From assembly GCA_016758965.1 (NCBI GenBank), contig JAEPRB010000031.1:62001-126000 (forward strand): a stretch of DNA of 64,000 bases. The letters run 5' to 3'. The notes below the pieces were generated by a model. That model was not told the origin of the DNA and did no database searches. It worked only from the letters and a program-made list of their open reading frames with translations. The stretch is from Circinella minor. Taxonomy: Eukaryota; Mucoromycota; Mucoromycetes; Mucorales; Lichtheimiaceae. A program made the translations under genes and the position numbers. Below, one piece after another: positions 48,133 to 61,527 of this stretch (the first letter of the stretch is position 1; the number at the start of each line of letters is the position of its first letter).

Positions 48133-50984
48133 TTCAATCAATTTGAAAATGAATATTCCCCCCTTAAAAAAAACACGTACTTTTTTTTTTTTGATTGATT
48201 GATTGATTGACTGATTTTTCTTTATATATATATATATCTATCTATATAGGTTCAGTTGATGGATGCTGAAGCTCAATCAAAGCGCGCTGGTGGTGGTGAA
48301 TTCACTGTTCGTATCAAGAAAGCTGGTGAAATCAACATGGAAGAACTTAACCGTTTCTTAACTGGTCAAAACTCTTCTTCCAACAATGTATTGACAGGTT
48401 AGTGATATTTTTTTTTTCTTTTTGAAACTAAAAATAAATTAAAATAAATCATTTATTAACAACAAATATGTAATATTATAGCTATCATGTTCTTGGATAT
48501 TCTTATCCGTCATGTTCCTAGTACTATGCATGCTACTGTAGGTCGTTCTTTCTTTACTCCCGCTGAAAAGCGCCCTCTTCCAGGTGGTGCCGAAGTATGG
48601 CAAGGTTACTACCAATCAGCTCGTCCTGGTGTGGGTAAGTTATCCCGTGTAATTTTTTTTTTTACTCTCTATAAAAGATAGTTTTGTTATGTTTGATTAT
48701 TATTCTGACATTACGCGTATACCCAATCAAATGGATTGTGCAACCATAAATACAAAAAACCCTTTTTTTTTTTGTCTTTATCTCCTCCCTCACCTAAATA
48801 TACTTTTAAAACGCGTGTTTTTAAAATTTAACAAAATGTATATATGTATATAATTTATAGGTAAGATGTACATTAACTTGGATGTTTCTGCTACTGCTTT
48901 CCATGAAGCTGGTCGTCTTCCTGATTTGGTTGCCAAGTATCTTGGTCGTCGTTCCATTGATGAATTACGTCGTGGTATTTCTGAACGTGATATCAAGAAA
49001 CTTGAAAAACAACTCAAGGGTTTGAAGATCTTGGTTACTCATCGTGGTGATAACAAGCGTCGTTACAAGGTTACCAAACTTACTCCCAGCCCTGCTGAAC
49101 GTACCAACTTCAAGGATCAAGATGGTAATGAAATGTCTGTTGCCCAATACTTTGGCAAGACATACAACATGCGTTTGGCTTTCCCCTTCTTGCCTTGTAT
49201 CGTTGTTAAGCGTGACATCTTCTTACCTATGGAAGTTTGTGAATTGGTACCCGGTCAACGTTTGACAAAGAAATTGAATGAAAAGCAAACTGCTGATATG
49301 ATTAAATTCACTTGTCAAAAGCCTAATGTTCGTGCCAATAAGATTAAGCAAGGTCTTGATTTATTGCAATACCGTAACAACCCTTACTTGCAACAATGTA
49401 ACATGACTGTCAAGCCCGAAATGGCTGTTGTCAATGCACGTGTTCTTCCTACACCTCAAATTTCTTACAATGGTTCTACTCCTGATGGTACCTTTGCTCC
49501 TCAAGGTGGTGCTTGGAATTTACGTGGCAAGAAACTCGCTCAAGGTGCTGTTCTTGGTTCATGGTCTGTTGTTAACTTTGCTTCTCAAGTACCTATGCCT
49601 GCCATTCAACGTTTCGTCCGTGAACTTTGTCAAACTTTCATTGATACTGGTTTGGTAAGTTATTTATTTATTTGTTTGCTTTTTATTATTTTTTTGTGTG
49701 TGCAAACGGTTTTATTAATTTTTTTTTAATATTTATTTATAGAATGTTGTTAACCGTCAACCTCCTATCACAATGGCTGATCCTCAAGGCAACATTGATC
49801 GTACTTTGAAGGAAGCTTGGTTGAAGGCTGGTAATGCTGCCAAGGCTAACCCTCAACTTATTTTCTGTATTCTTCCAAATACTGGTGTTCCTCTTTACGC
49901 CGAAATCAAACGTATTTCTGATACAGGTAAGAAATAATAATTATTTTTGTTATAAAAAACACTATTTATTAGAAAAATGAAATATTTTATACTCATAATG
50001 GCAATATATATATTATACGCGTTTTATTTATTAGTTATTGGTATTCCTACACAATGTGTTCAATCCAAGCATATTGCTGATGCCAAGAAGCAATATTGTG
50101 CTAATGTTTGTTTGAAGGTTAACATGAAGTTGGGTGGTATGAACTTGTTCTTGTCACCTCCTCAAATTCCTTTCATCTCTTCTCGCCCTACTATCATTTT
50201 GGGTGCTGATGTTACTCATCCTTCCCCTGGTGATATGAATCGTCCTTCTGTTGCCGCTGTTACTGCCAGTATGGATGCTCGTGCATCTCGTTATGCTAGT
50301 GCTATTCGTGTCCAAGCTAACCGAACTGAAATTATTGCTGATTTGGGAAGCATGGTCAAGGAACTTCTCAAGAGTTTCTATCAATCATGTGGACAAAAAC
50401 CTGAACGTATTTTGTTCTATCGTGATGGTGTATCTGAAGGTCAATTCCAAGAAGTTCAAACCCGTGAAGTTCAACAAATTCGTGATGCATGCTTAACTCT
50501 TGATAAGTCATACCGTCCTACCATTACATTTGTTGTTGTTCAAAAGCGTCATCATGCTCGTTTCTTCCCCATGGAACCAAGAGATGCTGACCGATCTGGT
50601 AACTGTCAACCAGGTACTGTTGTTGATAGTGGTATTGTTCATCCCTTCGAATTCGATTTCTATTTACAATCACATGCTGGTCTCCAAGGTACTTCACGTC
50701 CTACCCATTATCACGTTCTTCATGATGATAACAACTTTACTCCGGATCAACTTCAAGAGTTGACTTATCGTTTGTGTTACATTTACGGACGTGCCACCCG
50801 TGCTGTTTCTATCGTCCCCCCTGCTTACTATGCTGATTTGGTTGCTGCTCGTGCTCGTTTCCATCGTCGTGGTGAAAACTGGTCTGATACTGAAGCCACT
50901 TCTGAATCCATGAACCCTGATGAACAAATGGCTTCCTTTGCTGTTGTCAAGCCTGAACTTCAAAAGGTCATGTACTATATGTAA
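47744..50984 (+). CDS. Argonaute protein (eukaryotic Ago subfamily), DEDD catalytic tetrad
   Basis: A small-RNA-guided effector of RNA silencing. Six exons, 843 aa: 47744-48046, 48250-48397, 48482-48634, 48861-49654, 49743-49926, 50035-50984, in phase (2532 nt with stop). N domain: RPGTGKTGKPTRVRSNFFEV. Linker 1: LDILIRHVPST and GRSFFTP. The PAZ domain is about residues 230-345 (RRYKVTKLT, SVAQYFGKTYN, LPCIVVKR, LPMEVCELVPGQR). MID starts near VVNFASQVP, and PIWI starts near LIFCILP. Catalytic residues: Asp586 (GADVTHP), Glu626 (NRTEIIADL), Asp658 (YRDGVSEGQ) and Asp795 (AYYADLV), where human AGO2 has His807; both DEDH and DEDD are accepted active forms, so slicing is plausible. The end is the usual VMYYM. 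Codon use is as biased as in the ribosomal protein genes. No other silencing gene lies in the window. Confidence 0.96.
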
Positions 50985-51011
50985 AAAAAAAAGAAACACA
51001 CAGACAAACAA

Positions 51012-51042
<31 letters not shown>

Positions 51043-51681
51043 CATGAAGTATCCAAAAAAATGTTTTTTCTCTCTCTGTCTCTCTTTATAACAAACGAAA
51101 AGTCTTCTTTCTTTCTTTGCATAATTACATTAAATTTTACGAACGTATTCAAAAAAATCAAATAACATATCTCCCGACCTCCCCTCCCCCCCAGCTTTTA
51201 TCTTTAGTTCAGTTTTTTACAATGTGTTTTCCTTCTTAAAGTTTTCCCCTCGCTTTTTCTTTTTTTCTTTATATCCCCTCTTATACGAAATAGCAAAAAA
51301 AAACTTCAAAAAAAAAAAAAAAGTCCAAAGTTGAGATTTGTTTTACTTAATTTGTCTGCATAATGATATTTAGTTTACTTTTGCTTTGTTAATAATTCAT
51401 GCAACCTCTTTTTTTTTTCCTTTCTTTTCTTTTTATAATTTATAAATACGGAATTCAAAAAGTTATTTTTTTTTATTTTTGGAATTCCTTATTTTGGAAC
51501 ATAATTTTTTTTTTATCAAATAAATTGTTTAAATTGTTATTATTATATATGTAAAAAAAAAAAAGAATATGAAATGTGTATAAGGTTACATGCAAATAAT
51601 TTTATAATGATGAATGAGGTTGGGATTAAGTTAACGAGGTGTATATTATGTAAGTATATAATGGAAAAATGTTTGATTGAT
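50985..51681. other. convergent intergenic region
   Basis: The 3' space of Argonaute (+) and the small basic protein gene (-), with a CA repeat at about 51012-51031 and pyrimidine tracts. The short ORF at 51543-51740 overlaps the end of the small gene on the same strand in another frame and is not supported. Confidence 0.55.
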
Positions 51682-52008
51682 TTACTTTCGTTTTCCAGGA
51701 ACTCTTTTATAAGTTTTTTTACCAGAAAATAAATCAACATAATCTGGAAGTTCTTCTTGTTTCTTTTTCTTTTGTTTTTTCATTGATTCATCAATATCCA
51801 TACTATTATTATTATTATTAACCTTGGTTGTTGTCGTTGTCGTTTTAGTTACTGCTGCTGCTATTGCTGCTGTTGATACTTCTTTCATTTTTGTATCTTC
51901 TTGTTTTCCTTTTTTCAAAACACCTCCTGATTCTGATTGTTTTGCTAATGACTTTGATTCTTTTTCTTTTCGACTCGGTCGTTTATAAAATTTAGCACTT
52001 TTCCCCAT
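51682..52008 (-). CDS. small basic Lys-rich protein (108 aa), function unknown
   Basis: A single-exon frame from ATG at 52008. The sequence starts MGKSAKFYKRPSRKEKESKS, has a Lys/Thr/Asn-rich disordered middle with an Ala stretch (STAAIAAAVTK), an acidic patch (NSMDIDESM), another Lys run and a compact end LPDYVDLFSGKKTYKRVPGK. The terminal blocks look conserved while the centre looks free to vary, as in small nucleolar or ribosome-assembly factors; that is resemblance only, as no named family was recognised. It is divergently arranged with eEF1B-alpha, 515 nt away, so the two may share a promoter region. The lack of introns and of strong codon bias is consistent with a modestly expressed small gene. 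Confidence 0.65.
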   Translation of the reverse strand: MGKSAKFYKRPSRKEKESKSLAKQSESGGVLKKGKQEDTKMKEVSTAAIAAAVTKTTTTTTKVNNNNNSMDIDESMKKQKKKKQEELPDYVDLFSGKKTYKRVPGKRK

Positions 52009-52523
52009 TTTTTATTTTCGTCTTATTTGTTTAATGTGAAAATTAAAAAAATGAAAGAGATTCCCGCTTTTTTTTTGGAATTAATCACGCATAAAGGGAA
52101 GATGAAATGATTACCTGAGTTATACACCAAGCCACATTTTTTTTTTTTTTGGTTTTCCCCGTTTTGCTGTATACTACTCCCACCCCCCAAAAATGTAACC
52201 AAAAAATGTTTCAGTATTATTGAAGTATCTCATATATATTCTATTATAATTATTATTAGAAAATTAAATAACGAATAAATATTGATTTATTTAGTTTCTA
52301 TGACAAAAAAACGAAATAGGGTAACCATGGTATCATAAAGGTTATTTGTTTCGTAAACCATGTGTTTAATACTTTGTATCCTATTAGTGGCTGGATTGAC
52401 TGCGGTCTGATCAAAAAAAAAAAAAAATTTCTTACATGATATAGGATCCCGCTTATCCCAGATTTTTTTCTTCTTCTTTTCTTCTTTTTTTTTTTTTTAT
52501 ATATCCCCCATCACATAATAAAA
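52009..52523. promoter_or_regulatory. divergent promoter region for the small basic protein and eEF1B-alpha genes
   Basis: 515 nt between two divergent start codons. A C/T-rich tract (about 52466-52507) lies directly before the eEF1B-alpha ATG, a common leader feature in highly expressed fungal genes. T-rich and A-rich runs occur at 52136-52150 and 52411-52428. No specific factor site could be named. Confidence 0.5.
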
Positions 52524-53609
52524 ATGTCCTTCACTCTCGAGTCCAAGTTGGCCAACAAGGTCCTTAACGGTTTCTTTGAAAACGCTTCCTACGTCAAGGG
52601 GTAATTTATTCATTATTATTTTGGCATTCCATTGTATTTATTTACAATGATTTATGAGACATTAATAAACTCAATTTATTAATAAATAAATAAATAAATC
52701 ATTTAGTGCTGAAGCCTCTGATGCTGACAAGGCTGTCTTTGAAGCTTTGCCCGAAGGTCCTTCTGCTGCTGAGTACCCTCACTTGGCCAGATGGTACAAC
52801 CACATTGCTGCCGTTCAAGGTCTTAATGCCAAGTACGTATATCTTCTTTTTTTTCTTTCTATTTCTTCCATATATATTATATTATATACTGGGTACCTTA
52901 CTTCTTCCTACCATATGAAACCCCGTTCTCGATTTTATTTTCTTTTTATCACGTTAAATTGTTTTTTTTTTACCCCTCAATTAAAAAATGAAAAAGCAAA
53001 CAAATAAATGAAAAACAAACTCACATGGAATTATTATAGGACTGCTGCTGCTCCTGCTGCTGCTCCTGCTGCCGCTGAAGAAGATGAAGATGATATTGAT
53101 CTTTTCGGTTCCGATGATGAAGAAGTTGATGAAGAAGCTGAAAAGATCAAGGCTCAACGTCTTGCTGAATACCAAGCCAAGAAGGCTGCTAAGCCCAAGA
53201 CTATTGCTAAGACTACCGTCACTTTGGATGTCAAGCCTTGGGATGATGAAACTGATGTTGATGCCATGACTCAAGCTGTCAAGGATATCAAGATGGACGG
53301 TTTGTTGTGGGGTGGTCACCAACACGTTCCCGTTGGTTACGGTATCAAGAAACTTCAAATCAACTGTGTCGTTGAAGATGACAAGGTAAATAATAATAAT
53401 ATTTATAATCTTTTTACTTTTTTTTTTTTTTTGTTTCTTTTAAGAAAGAATTGAGATAATTATTATGTGTGGAAAATATTTTGATATTGACTAAAAAAAA
53501 CATATAATAATAATAATAATAGGTTGCTTTGGATGATTTGGCCGATGCTATCCAAGAACTCGAAGATTACGTTCAATCTGTTGACGTTGCTGCTATGCAA
53601 AAGATCTAA
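52524..53609 (+). CDS. EFB1: translation elongation factor 1-beta (eEF1B-alpha)
   Basis: The nucleotide exchange factor that reloads eEF1A with GTP during translation elongation. Four exons, 211 aa: 52524-52600, 52707-52832, 53040-53385, 53523-53609 (636 nt with stop). The N-terminal GST-like part is short ([13 protein letters not shown]). An Ala/Pro linker and an acidic stretch [16 protein letters not shown] carry the conserved DLFGSDDEE casein-kinase-type site. The C-terminal exchange domain has [31 protein letters not shown] and a closing AMQKI. Length matches yeast Efb1 (about 206 aa). Codon use is highly biased. The symbol follows the yeast name. Confidence 0.97.
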
Positions 53610-53981
53610 GACAACATTTTTTTTTAATATAAATATCTTCTTTTTTTTTCTTTCGCAACCAACATGTATCATGTAAATAAAAAAAATCACAACAACCCAA
53701 TTCAACAAAATAATGGAAAAAAAAGTCGCGTATATACATATAATTTATTTTCTATTTATTATTATTATTATATTATCTTTTTGGTAAAAAGAAAGAAGGA
53801 TCAAATTAGAAAAGGAGAGAGATAGGAATGTTAATATGAGAAAACGAGGAGAAGGGGGAATTTATAAAAATTGTCGTTGTTGTCTTTTTTTTTATTTTTA
53901 TAATCTCCTTTTGGAATATTTTTTTCTTTCCTTTCTCTTCTTATTCTGTTTTTTTTTTCTTAAAAAAAAAAAAAGAATACC
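53610..53981. other. intergenic region between eEF1B-alpha and the J-domain gene
   Basis: 372 nt of AT-rich sequence with pyrimidine runs before the next ATG. No gene is seen. Confidence 0.55.
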
Positions 53982-54560
53982 ATGGAAAAATGGTTTGAGG
54001 ATATATTGAATGTACCAACAGATTATTATCGTATATTAGATGTTTCTACTAATTCATCTATTCAGGATATCCGACATGCTTATCTGAAAGTAAACAACTT
54101 GTTGAAAAAAAAAATTCAAGATGATATAAACGATAATAACATAGTTAGCTCGTAATAATAAGTAACCTTATATATAATTGTTGTTGTAGAAAAGTCGATA
54201 TTGTCATCCTGATAGATTTGTCCCGGCTAATCCTCGCGCTACTGAATGTTTTCAATGTAAATATTTCTTTTTTATAATTCTTTTTAAATCTTGAGAAAAA
54301 AAAATAGTTATGAAGTTTAGGATGGATGTTGAAAAGATTACCGAGGAAACATCCAAAACAATAACTTTCTTGTTTTGATAAATTACAATGTATATATAGT
54401 ATTAAATAAAGCATATAATACCCTGTCAAATGAAACTTTACGATTTAAATATGACTGTACAAGAAATTCTTCTGATCATGATATCTATGACACTTACGGT
54501 ACATCAGGATATGAATATAAAGGGGATATGTTTGAACGTATGGTGTATCAGGTAATAGTA

Positions 54561-54606
<46 letters not shown>

Positions 54607-55251
54607 TGATACGTAATTTATTCAATTATTTATTTTGATATATTATATGTACTATATATGTAGGCTTGTGAAGAAATGATGGAAGGTCAATTTCATGCTC
54701 TAAAGGTGCTTTTCTGTAAGTTATATATATATAAATTCACCCATTCAGTTGTCATAGAAACGGGAGAGAGAAGTTATATGTGTACTGAAACTTTAGCATT
54801 ATTATGCATAGATACATTTCGTGGTACAGAAAATTGTACACGCGTTGATGATCATATTATAGATTCTATTGAATACTTATTAAAAAACATGTATTATATA
54901 TTGACACGTAAGCCATAATGATATATTATTGTTTATTAACATATAAAATCATATTTGTTTAATAAGATATTTACTTTTATATTTTCAGAAACCCAAAATT
55001 GTTATCATGTAGTTAAACAAGATATAATTGAGTTATATCAATTACAAAAAAAGTTACGAAATCTGTCATTTTTTGATGTAGGCAGCAGATTACGCCTTTC
55101 ATTGGCAATTAGTAAAATTATGCTAAAATTAATACTTAAATCCACTACTCTTCCTATCCAAAAGTATAATCAAGAAATAGATAGTTATGGTTTTGAAAAA
55201 ACACTTCAAAGCTTTATAAAAATGATTGAAACAATAGAATGCAAGTTTTAA
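53982..55251 (+). CDS. J-domain (DnaJ-like) co-chaperone, class C
   Basis: J-domain proteins stimulate Hsp70 ATPase. Six exons, 266 aa: 53982-54089, 54190-54256, 54400-54551, 54664-54715, 54749-54907, 54989-55251, in phase. The J domain is at the N-terminus: DYYRILDVSTNSSIQDIRHAYLKKSRYCHPDRF with the HPD triad, then ECFQLLNKAYNTLSNETLRFKYD, the standard fourth helix. The loop after HPD is a little longer than usual. There is no Gly/Phe region or zinc finger, so it is class C. The rest (about 190 residues) is helical, Cys- and Leu-containing and not recognised (ERSYMCTETLALLCIDTFRG, GSRLRLSLAISKIMLKLILK). Exon 4 is only 52 nt and the following intron only 33 nt, short for this genome, so that join is the weakest. 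Its intron 3 carries an (AT)n(GT)n repeat (54560-54606). Confidence 0.78.
54560..54606. repeat. (AT)n(GT)n compound microsatellite in an intron
   Basis: About 47 nt of alternating AT then GT inside intron 3 of the J-domain gene, starting a few bases after the donor site. Confidence 0.95.
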
Positions 55252-55436
55252 TTATTTTATTTAAAAAGAAGTAGTATGCATCATATACCCCACTCCATAA
55301 TACTTTTTTTTTAACTTAAAATCTACGTTTGAAATGCATGCAATATTGCAAGCGGGATTTTTTTTTTTTTTTTGCTGTGAATATTATCCCTTTGTAAAGC
55401 TTTCTTATTAAAAAAAAAAGCACTTTTATTATTATT

Positions 55437-58400
55437 ATGCCTCCACCTACTTTAGGTGGCAGTAATGTGCCTTCTGGCAATTTACTTTCACAAAAACCGA
55501 TTAGTCTTTGGTTTCATGATCCCAGTCAGTTTCAAAACCAAGATGCTGTTGTGAATCCCGACCACTTTCCAAATTTCCGTAATGGTCAACTTTTACGCAT
55601 TCATTTTCCTCAACAACAACACTCCTCTACTGCTACTACTTCAGCTTCTTCTGTATCGTCTTCTTCTCCACCTCCACCACCAGAACCACTTATTGTTAAG
55701 GCAGCTGTTGTGGATCGTGAAGCATTAGCTCGACAACAATCACTTCAGGTATATATAACTACTTTTTTTTATCATATATGTGAACTTTTTTTTTTTTTTT
55801 TTTTGATAATAAAGATACCAACCATTTCTTTTTTAGATATCCATTTCACGAGACATTGCTGATCGCTTGAATCTTCGGTTTCGTATAGAAGTTCATGTCG
55901 AGTTGGTAATAATATTTTTATATGTTAATTAAAAAAAAGGGGAGGGGGAAGTCAAAGTTGAAGAATATAACACTGGTATATATTTACATGATGGATGATA
56001 TAGATTGATCCATCTGAAGCTGCATTGGATCATGTTGAACTTTCATTCAAAGAACAATATCTTGGTCGAAGTGATATGTGGCGATTACAACAAAGTTTAA
56101 ATGGTACATGTGTTTATGCAGAAAAGAAAATTCTATTTGCTGGTGTGATTAAAGCTACTGTACGACGGCAATTCATTAATGATCGAGAGGTATAAAAATG
56201 TTCTGTTCACATCTTAATAATAACAATAAGTCATCATCATGGTAACTGTTAAAATTATAATCTATATAATAATAACTTTATATTTTTAGATGGTATCAGG
56301 TTACATAAATGAAAACACGCGTATGATATTTCGATCCAGTTCAGCCAAATACTTTTTATTTATCCAACTATCGCGTGAAATGTGGGAATTTGATGAAGAT
56401 GGTGAACTTTACTTTGAAAAAGTTGTTAACAATTTCTTACCCGAATTATTTAATCGATGGAATAAAGAAGGCACGAATCATGTTGTTTCTATCGTTCTAT
56501 TTACACGTGTATTCTATGATAGCAATCATGATGTACTCGATGATCTAGTAACCCAAGCACCAGATGGACGACTCTACAAAGACTTTTATAAAGTGATTGC
56601 CGATTGGGAAAGTACTGATGATTGGAAGTCAGTCATTGCTCCTCTTAAAGAAGAACAATTGACATTTCAAAAGAATGTATTGATGCGTAAAAATAAGGAA
56701 GGTCAAGATGTTGTGAGCGGTCGGATATCAGTCGCTTATGATGGAAATGTTTTGGAAGCGGTCAATTTAGCGTTGAACCCTTTTGATAATCATTACGTGG
56801 ATCGTGATTTGATGCGAACGGGTCTTTCGATTATTTTGGTGACTCCCGGAGCTGGCAAATTTATCGTGAACAAAAAGTTACTTCGATTGACTAATGAACG
56901 AATGACGGATAATGGTATTGCTATGGACATGGTATGTTTATCACCTCTTCCATTACATGTGACTCCACTTTTTGCCTATCATTCTTCACCACCACCAGTG
57001 GAAGTATTTCAAGAACTTTGTTTGGGACCAGCACCACAACGTCAACAACAACAGTATCAACAGCAACAACAAACCGGAAAAGGATCGCCAGATACCAAAA
57101 TCATAGGCAATTTGACCAAACAAAAAGCGATCGAATCTTGGGATCCGTTATATCAAGATGATGTATTATCAGACACATTTACATATTATTCGGTACCTCA
57201 TTGGATCGATTGTAGTTTTTATAGTCATGAAACCGGTCAATTTATCAAACAAGACAAATTTCATACACGCTGTAAAATGTATGAATTACAAATGATGGGT
57301 ATTATGGAACATGATTTAGCTGGTATATCCATTCCATTACTTTCTGATCATTCACAACAACAAATACAACAACCACAACCTACCCATACCTTACGGAATC
57401 AACGCAGTAGTAGTAGTTTGAATGATAAAATGTCAACAAAATCAGCAGATTCAGGTCATGGAAATGGTGAAGCTTATTTATCACGTTCTGCTAACTTTTC
57501 AACTATGCGAGCTCCACCTTTCTTAAATAGTGGAACGACAACGACGCCTCAAAATAATAACAATGGATTATCAGCAACAAATGTAACAGAAGGAGGAACA
57601 TCACCAGTAGCAACAGATCATCCTATTCAAAAACCATCATTGCCAACGATTGATTATGAAAAATATGATGCTTTGGTATTTAAAGATAGTTTGGAATCAA
57701 GATTTAATCGAAGAGTAACAACAACTACACCCACGCCTAAACTCATGACACCTACAAAACAAAAAGGTTCAGTGGAAAGTCCAGATCGACCTGAAATCGA
57801 TCATTGGCCTGCACGATTTACCAATTTGAAATCAAATACAGTAAGGTTTGGTACTTTTTTTTTTCTCTTTCTTCTCTTCTCTAAATTTCTTTTTTCTTTG
57901 CTTTTTTTTATTATTTATTCTGAAATGATCACATTCTTCTTATTCGTATTGTTTGTATATCATATGTAGACATGGCACCATAGTGATCAACGACGCGTCA
58001 TGTCCATATTATCTCAATCTCAACAAGGAGGTTCTAAAATTACATTTGATAATAATGTTCGAAAAGAAGATAGCCCTACACGTGCAATGGAAGTATTCAA
58101 GGGACATTCTCCTGGTCGAGATGATTCTAATACGACAGCGACACCGACACGTATTAAGCCATCTCGTCGTGGTACCATGAACAGTAATGATGTACGCATA
58201 ACAGCACAAATTACCAGTACAGACACGGGACATAATTCGCCTGGAATTACAGATGATGATGATGTTATGCTTATCAGTTCAAGTACAGTTGACCCTGTAC
58301 CTATCAACAACAAATCTGGTAGACCTGATAGTCGTACTAAATCCACTAATCCATCACCACGTCAAAATGCAGCTGGTAGTTGTCCATCTATTCACAAACA

Positions 58401-61400
58401 TTCTGGTAATAGTGATTTGATCCGTACAAGTTTTGGTGGTGGTATAAATCGATCTTCTCCTTCTCATGCATGGCATAACCGTTTTACAAATGCATCTCGC
58501 AATGGTTTGATTAATCCATGTAATCCTGCTGATTTTTCATTGATATTTACATCTCATCTTCGTCGTTGGCTTCATGCATTACCACGTGTCGATCTTTATG
58601 ATGGTGCACGTGTTCATTGGCGGTCTTTAACATCGCCTGCTTGTTTACCGTTGACAACGGATTATTTCCCTTCTAATGAAGAGTTAAAGAAACACTATAA
58701 TCATTACATGTATACTGTTTCTGCAAGTGAAGATGTTAATTTATATCAAGCTGGTGATCGAACTTTGTCTGAACACATCAAGACAGCGAATTTATTGACT
58801 GAAATGATTAGTCAACGATTAGCTCAAGGATTTCAAATTATTGTTGATGTTACAGCTTCTGGACATCAAAAACCTGTTAATAAGGTGTATGGCCATGGTT
58901 TATCTGGTGGTGAAGGTACTGGTGGTAGTGGGAGCGGCAATGGACCACCTCATAGTTCAAATGGTATGATTACGACATCAACAGGACCTGGTAGTAACCA
59001 AAGTGGTAGCAATAATAGTAAAGATATGAAAGAGGGTAGTGACATGATGGGTCCTGGAGGTGTTACTAGCGCAGCAGGAGGTGTAGGTGGTATTGCTGCT
59101 GGTGGTAATACGATGGTTCCTGGTACAACAAGTAAAACATTAGCTACCCTTCATGATGAGGCGGATAAAACAAAATGGAAACATATGGTATGGTGGTTAT
59201 CCATGGGTCATCAAGTTCATCAATTGACTTTTGATTCATCTGGACAAAACGTGGAAGTACGTCGTTACGTCCGTACGATCAATTTCGATATCAAAAAAAT
59301 TGCCTACAAATGTGCTATTTGGCCGAAAAATGTAGAAAGCTATCGTCCCAAGAATGTTTCCTTTAGTTATCCAAGCTTGTTATATGCATGGAATTATTTA
59401 GATCATTTGGTAGCTGGTTACCAAGAGGAATTGACAGATAATCTACGATTTTGGCGAGCACGGTTTATTGTTATTCCACGTGAAACATTACCCTCGAATC
59501 CACCCGGTATGACACCATCACAACAAGATCAATTAGATGATGAAGAAAAAAGACTAGCATTATTTAATACGTGGTTACAAAATTTACGCAAGGCAAAATG
59601 GTTAACACCTCAAGAACGTGAGGAGATGCAAAAACGACGTAAGAAAGATTTGTTTGGATATACAGATTTTGGATTAAAAATTACAACAATGGATCCATCT
59701 GCCTATGTTACCAGTGAAGCATCCAAATCGGCACAACCTTCTACGTCTTCCTTATTTGGTGGTGTAAGTACTCAACATACAAGTTTATTATCATCCATTG
59801 TGGGTCAACCGTTGGGATTATCACGTGATTCCAAGAGTAAGGATATTGTCGTGGCGATGCGTGATCCAAAAGCAGGTGTCAAGATGTTTGATCGACGATG
59901 GCATTTCAAGGTATATCGTAATTCATTTGTTGGTAGTGAAATGGTTGATTGGATGGTGGGCCAATTTGATGATATTAGTACACGTGAAGAAGCAGTAGCA
60001 TTAGGAAATGCATTGATGGAACGTAATCCACCTCTGTTTGTTTCATCATCAAGTCGCCACGCATTTTTGGATGGTCATTACTTCTATCGTTTGCATCCTG
60101 AATTTATGCCAAGTCAACAACCACAAAAAGCATGGTTTACGATGAATAATACTTCATTGAGCAAGAGTAAAACACAAACACCATCACCATCTACAGTTTC
60201 TATCAATAGTAAAGATACTAGCGCGTCAAATTCTACGACTGGGGGTACAAGTGTTGGAACAGGGGCTGCCGTTAACGGATCAATAGGAGGAGGAACGGGA
60301 TCAGGAGCAGGGACTCCCGTGGTAGGCGTTTCTACGAGTAATGGTATCGGTAGTGGAGCAGCATCATCTCCACAATCTCAACGAAGATCCAAACCCACTA
60401 TTGAGTTTGAAATGTCTCGGTCCATGATTATTGACGTCGATCCCTATAAAAAGAGCAACCGACGTGAAACCGCCATTCTTCACTATGATACCCTACACAA
60501 TGCATACAACTGTTATCATTTCCAGCTCAATTGGCTTGGTTGCACAGCACAACTTGTTCAAGAACTTGTACAAAACTGGAGTCGACAAGCTGAACGATGT
60601 GGCCTATTAGTAGTAGAAGGATCTGTAGACCAAGCTTATGATGACTCTGAAAACAATAATCCATTCCAATGTCCTGTTACCATTGATTTAGCAGTCAAAC
60701 CACCACCCATTTCTGAGATCAATGCACGGTTCGAAGTTCCCGATAACTTTTATGCTGTAGCCCTCGTACGACATTTAGGGTTTGTTCTGGATGTTGAAGC
60801 CGATGACAAATTTGAACGAGCCAAAGCTGAAGGGATTCAGGTAGAATACACTTATATTAAAAATGCTTACAAGTATGATCAATATATTCATCGATCCGGT
60901 GTTGCTTTTATACAAATTCGACCCAACAATGAAGGATTTTATTGGGTCAACAATCGACTTTACACAAATCATACACCAGCTTTGGTTCTTAGTCGAAGTC
61001 GAAAACAAGGGTCTTCTACATTGGTTCATCCAGAAATATTGCGACAAAATTTCCAAGATTTTTGTCGTGATCCTCAACGACTGGAGGCATTTTGGGAAGC
61101 AACACGAAATAATCTTGTATCAGATGATGTATACGATAATTGGGCATTTGAGAACGCACGGGTATCATCCATTGATACAACAATGACGGAAGATACCCCA
61201 CTAACAACACCAACAACAGCAACAGCAACAGCAGCAGATGATGATCAACAGCAATCAATTATGTCACCTGAACCAATGGAAATTAATGCAGCTGCCGCAG
61301 CAGCAGCCAGTGCTGCAATTGGCGCTTCAGCTCCTATCAATTCAAATACCAATGCTACTGTTACTGTATCTGCTCCTCATCAACATACTCATGCACAACC

Positions 61401-61527
61401 ACCACTATCTCATACTACAACCACAATAACAACTATCCCAGCTTCTCGGACCAACAGCAATAATAGTATAACTAATCACACCAATAATAACACCAGTAAT
61501 AATAGTAATAATAATAAGCTGTCATAA
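55437..61527 (+). CDS. IML1: Iml1/DEPDC5 subunit of the GATOR1 (SEACIT) complex
   Basis: Iml1 is the GAP-bearing subunit of GATOR1/SEACIT, which turns off Gtr/Rag GTPases and TORC1 during amino-acid starvation at the vacuole. Five exons, 1891 aa: 55437-55748, 55837-55905, 56004-56189, 56290-57840, 57970-61527, in phase. N-terminal domain: ISLWFHDP, DHFPNFRNGQLLRI, AYSEKKILFAGV-like text and SAKYFLFIQLSREMWEFDEDGELYFEKVVNNFLPELF, typical of Iml1. Long Ser/Asn/Gly-rich loops separate ordered blocks (DFSLIFTSHLRRWLHALPRV, RFIVIPRETLP). The DEP domain is about residues 1343-1420 (RRWHFKVYRNSFVGSEMVDW, HYFYRLHPEF). The C-terminal domain has RRETAILHYDTLHNAYNCYHFQL and HRSGVAFIQIRP. An acidic, Ala/Asn/Thr-rich tail ends at LS. 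The last exon of 3.5 kb is unusually long here. The protein is somewhat longer than yeast Iml1 because of the loops. Confidence 0.93.
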
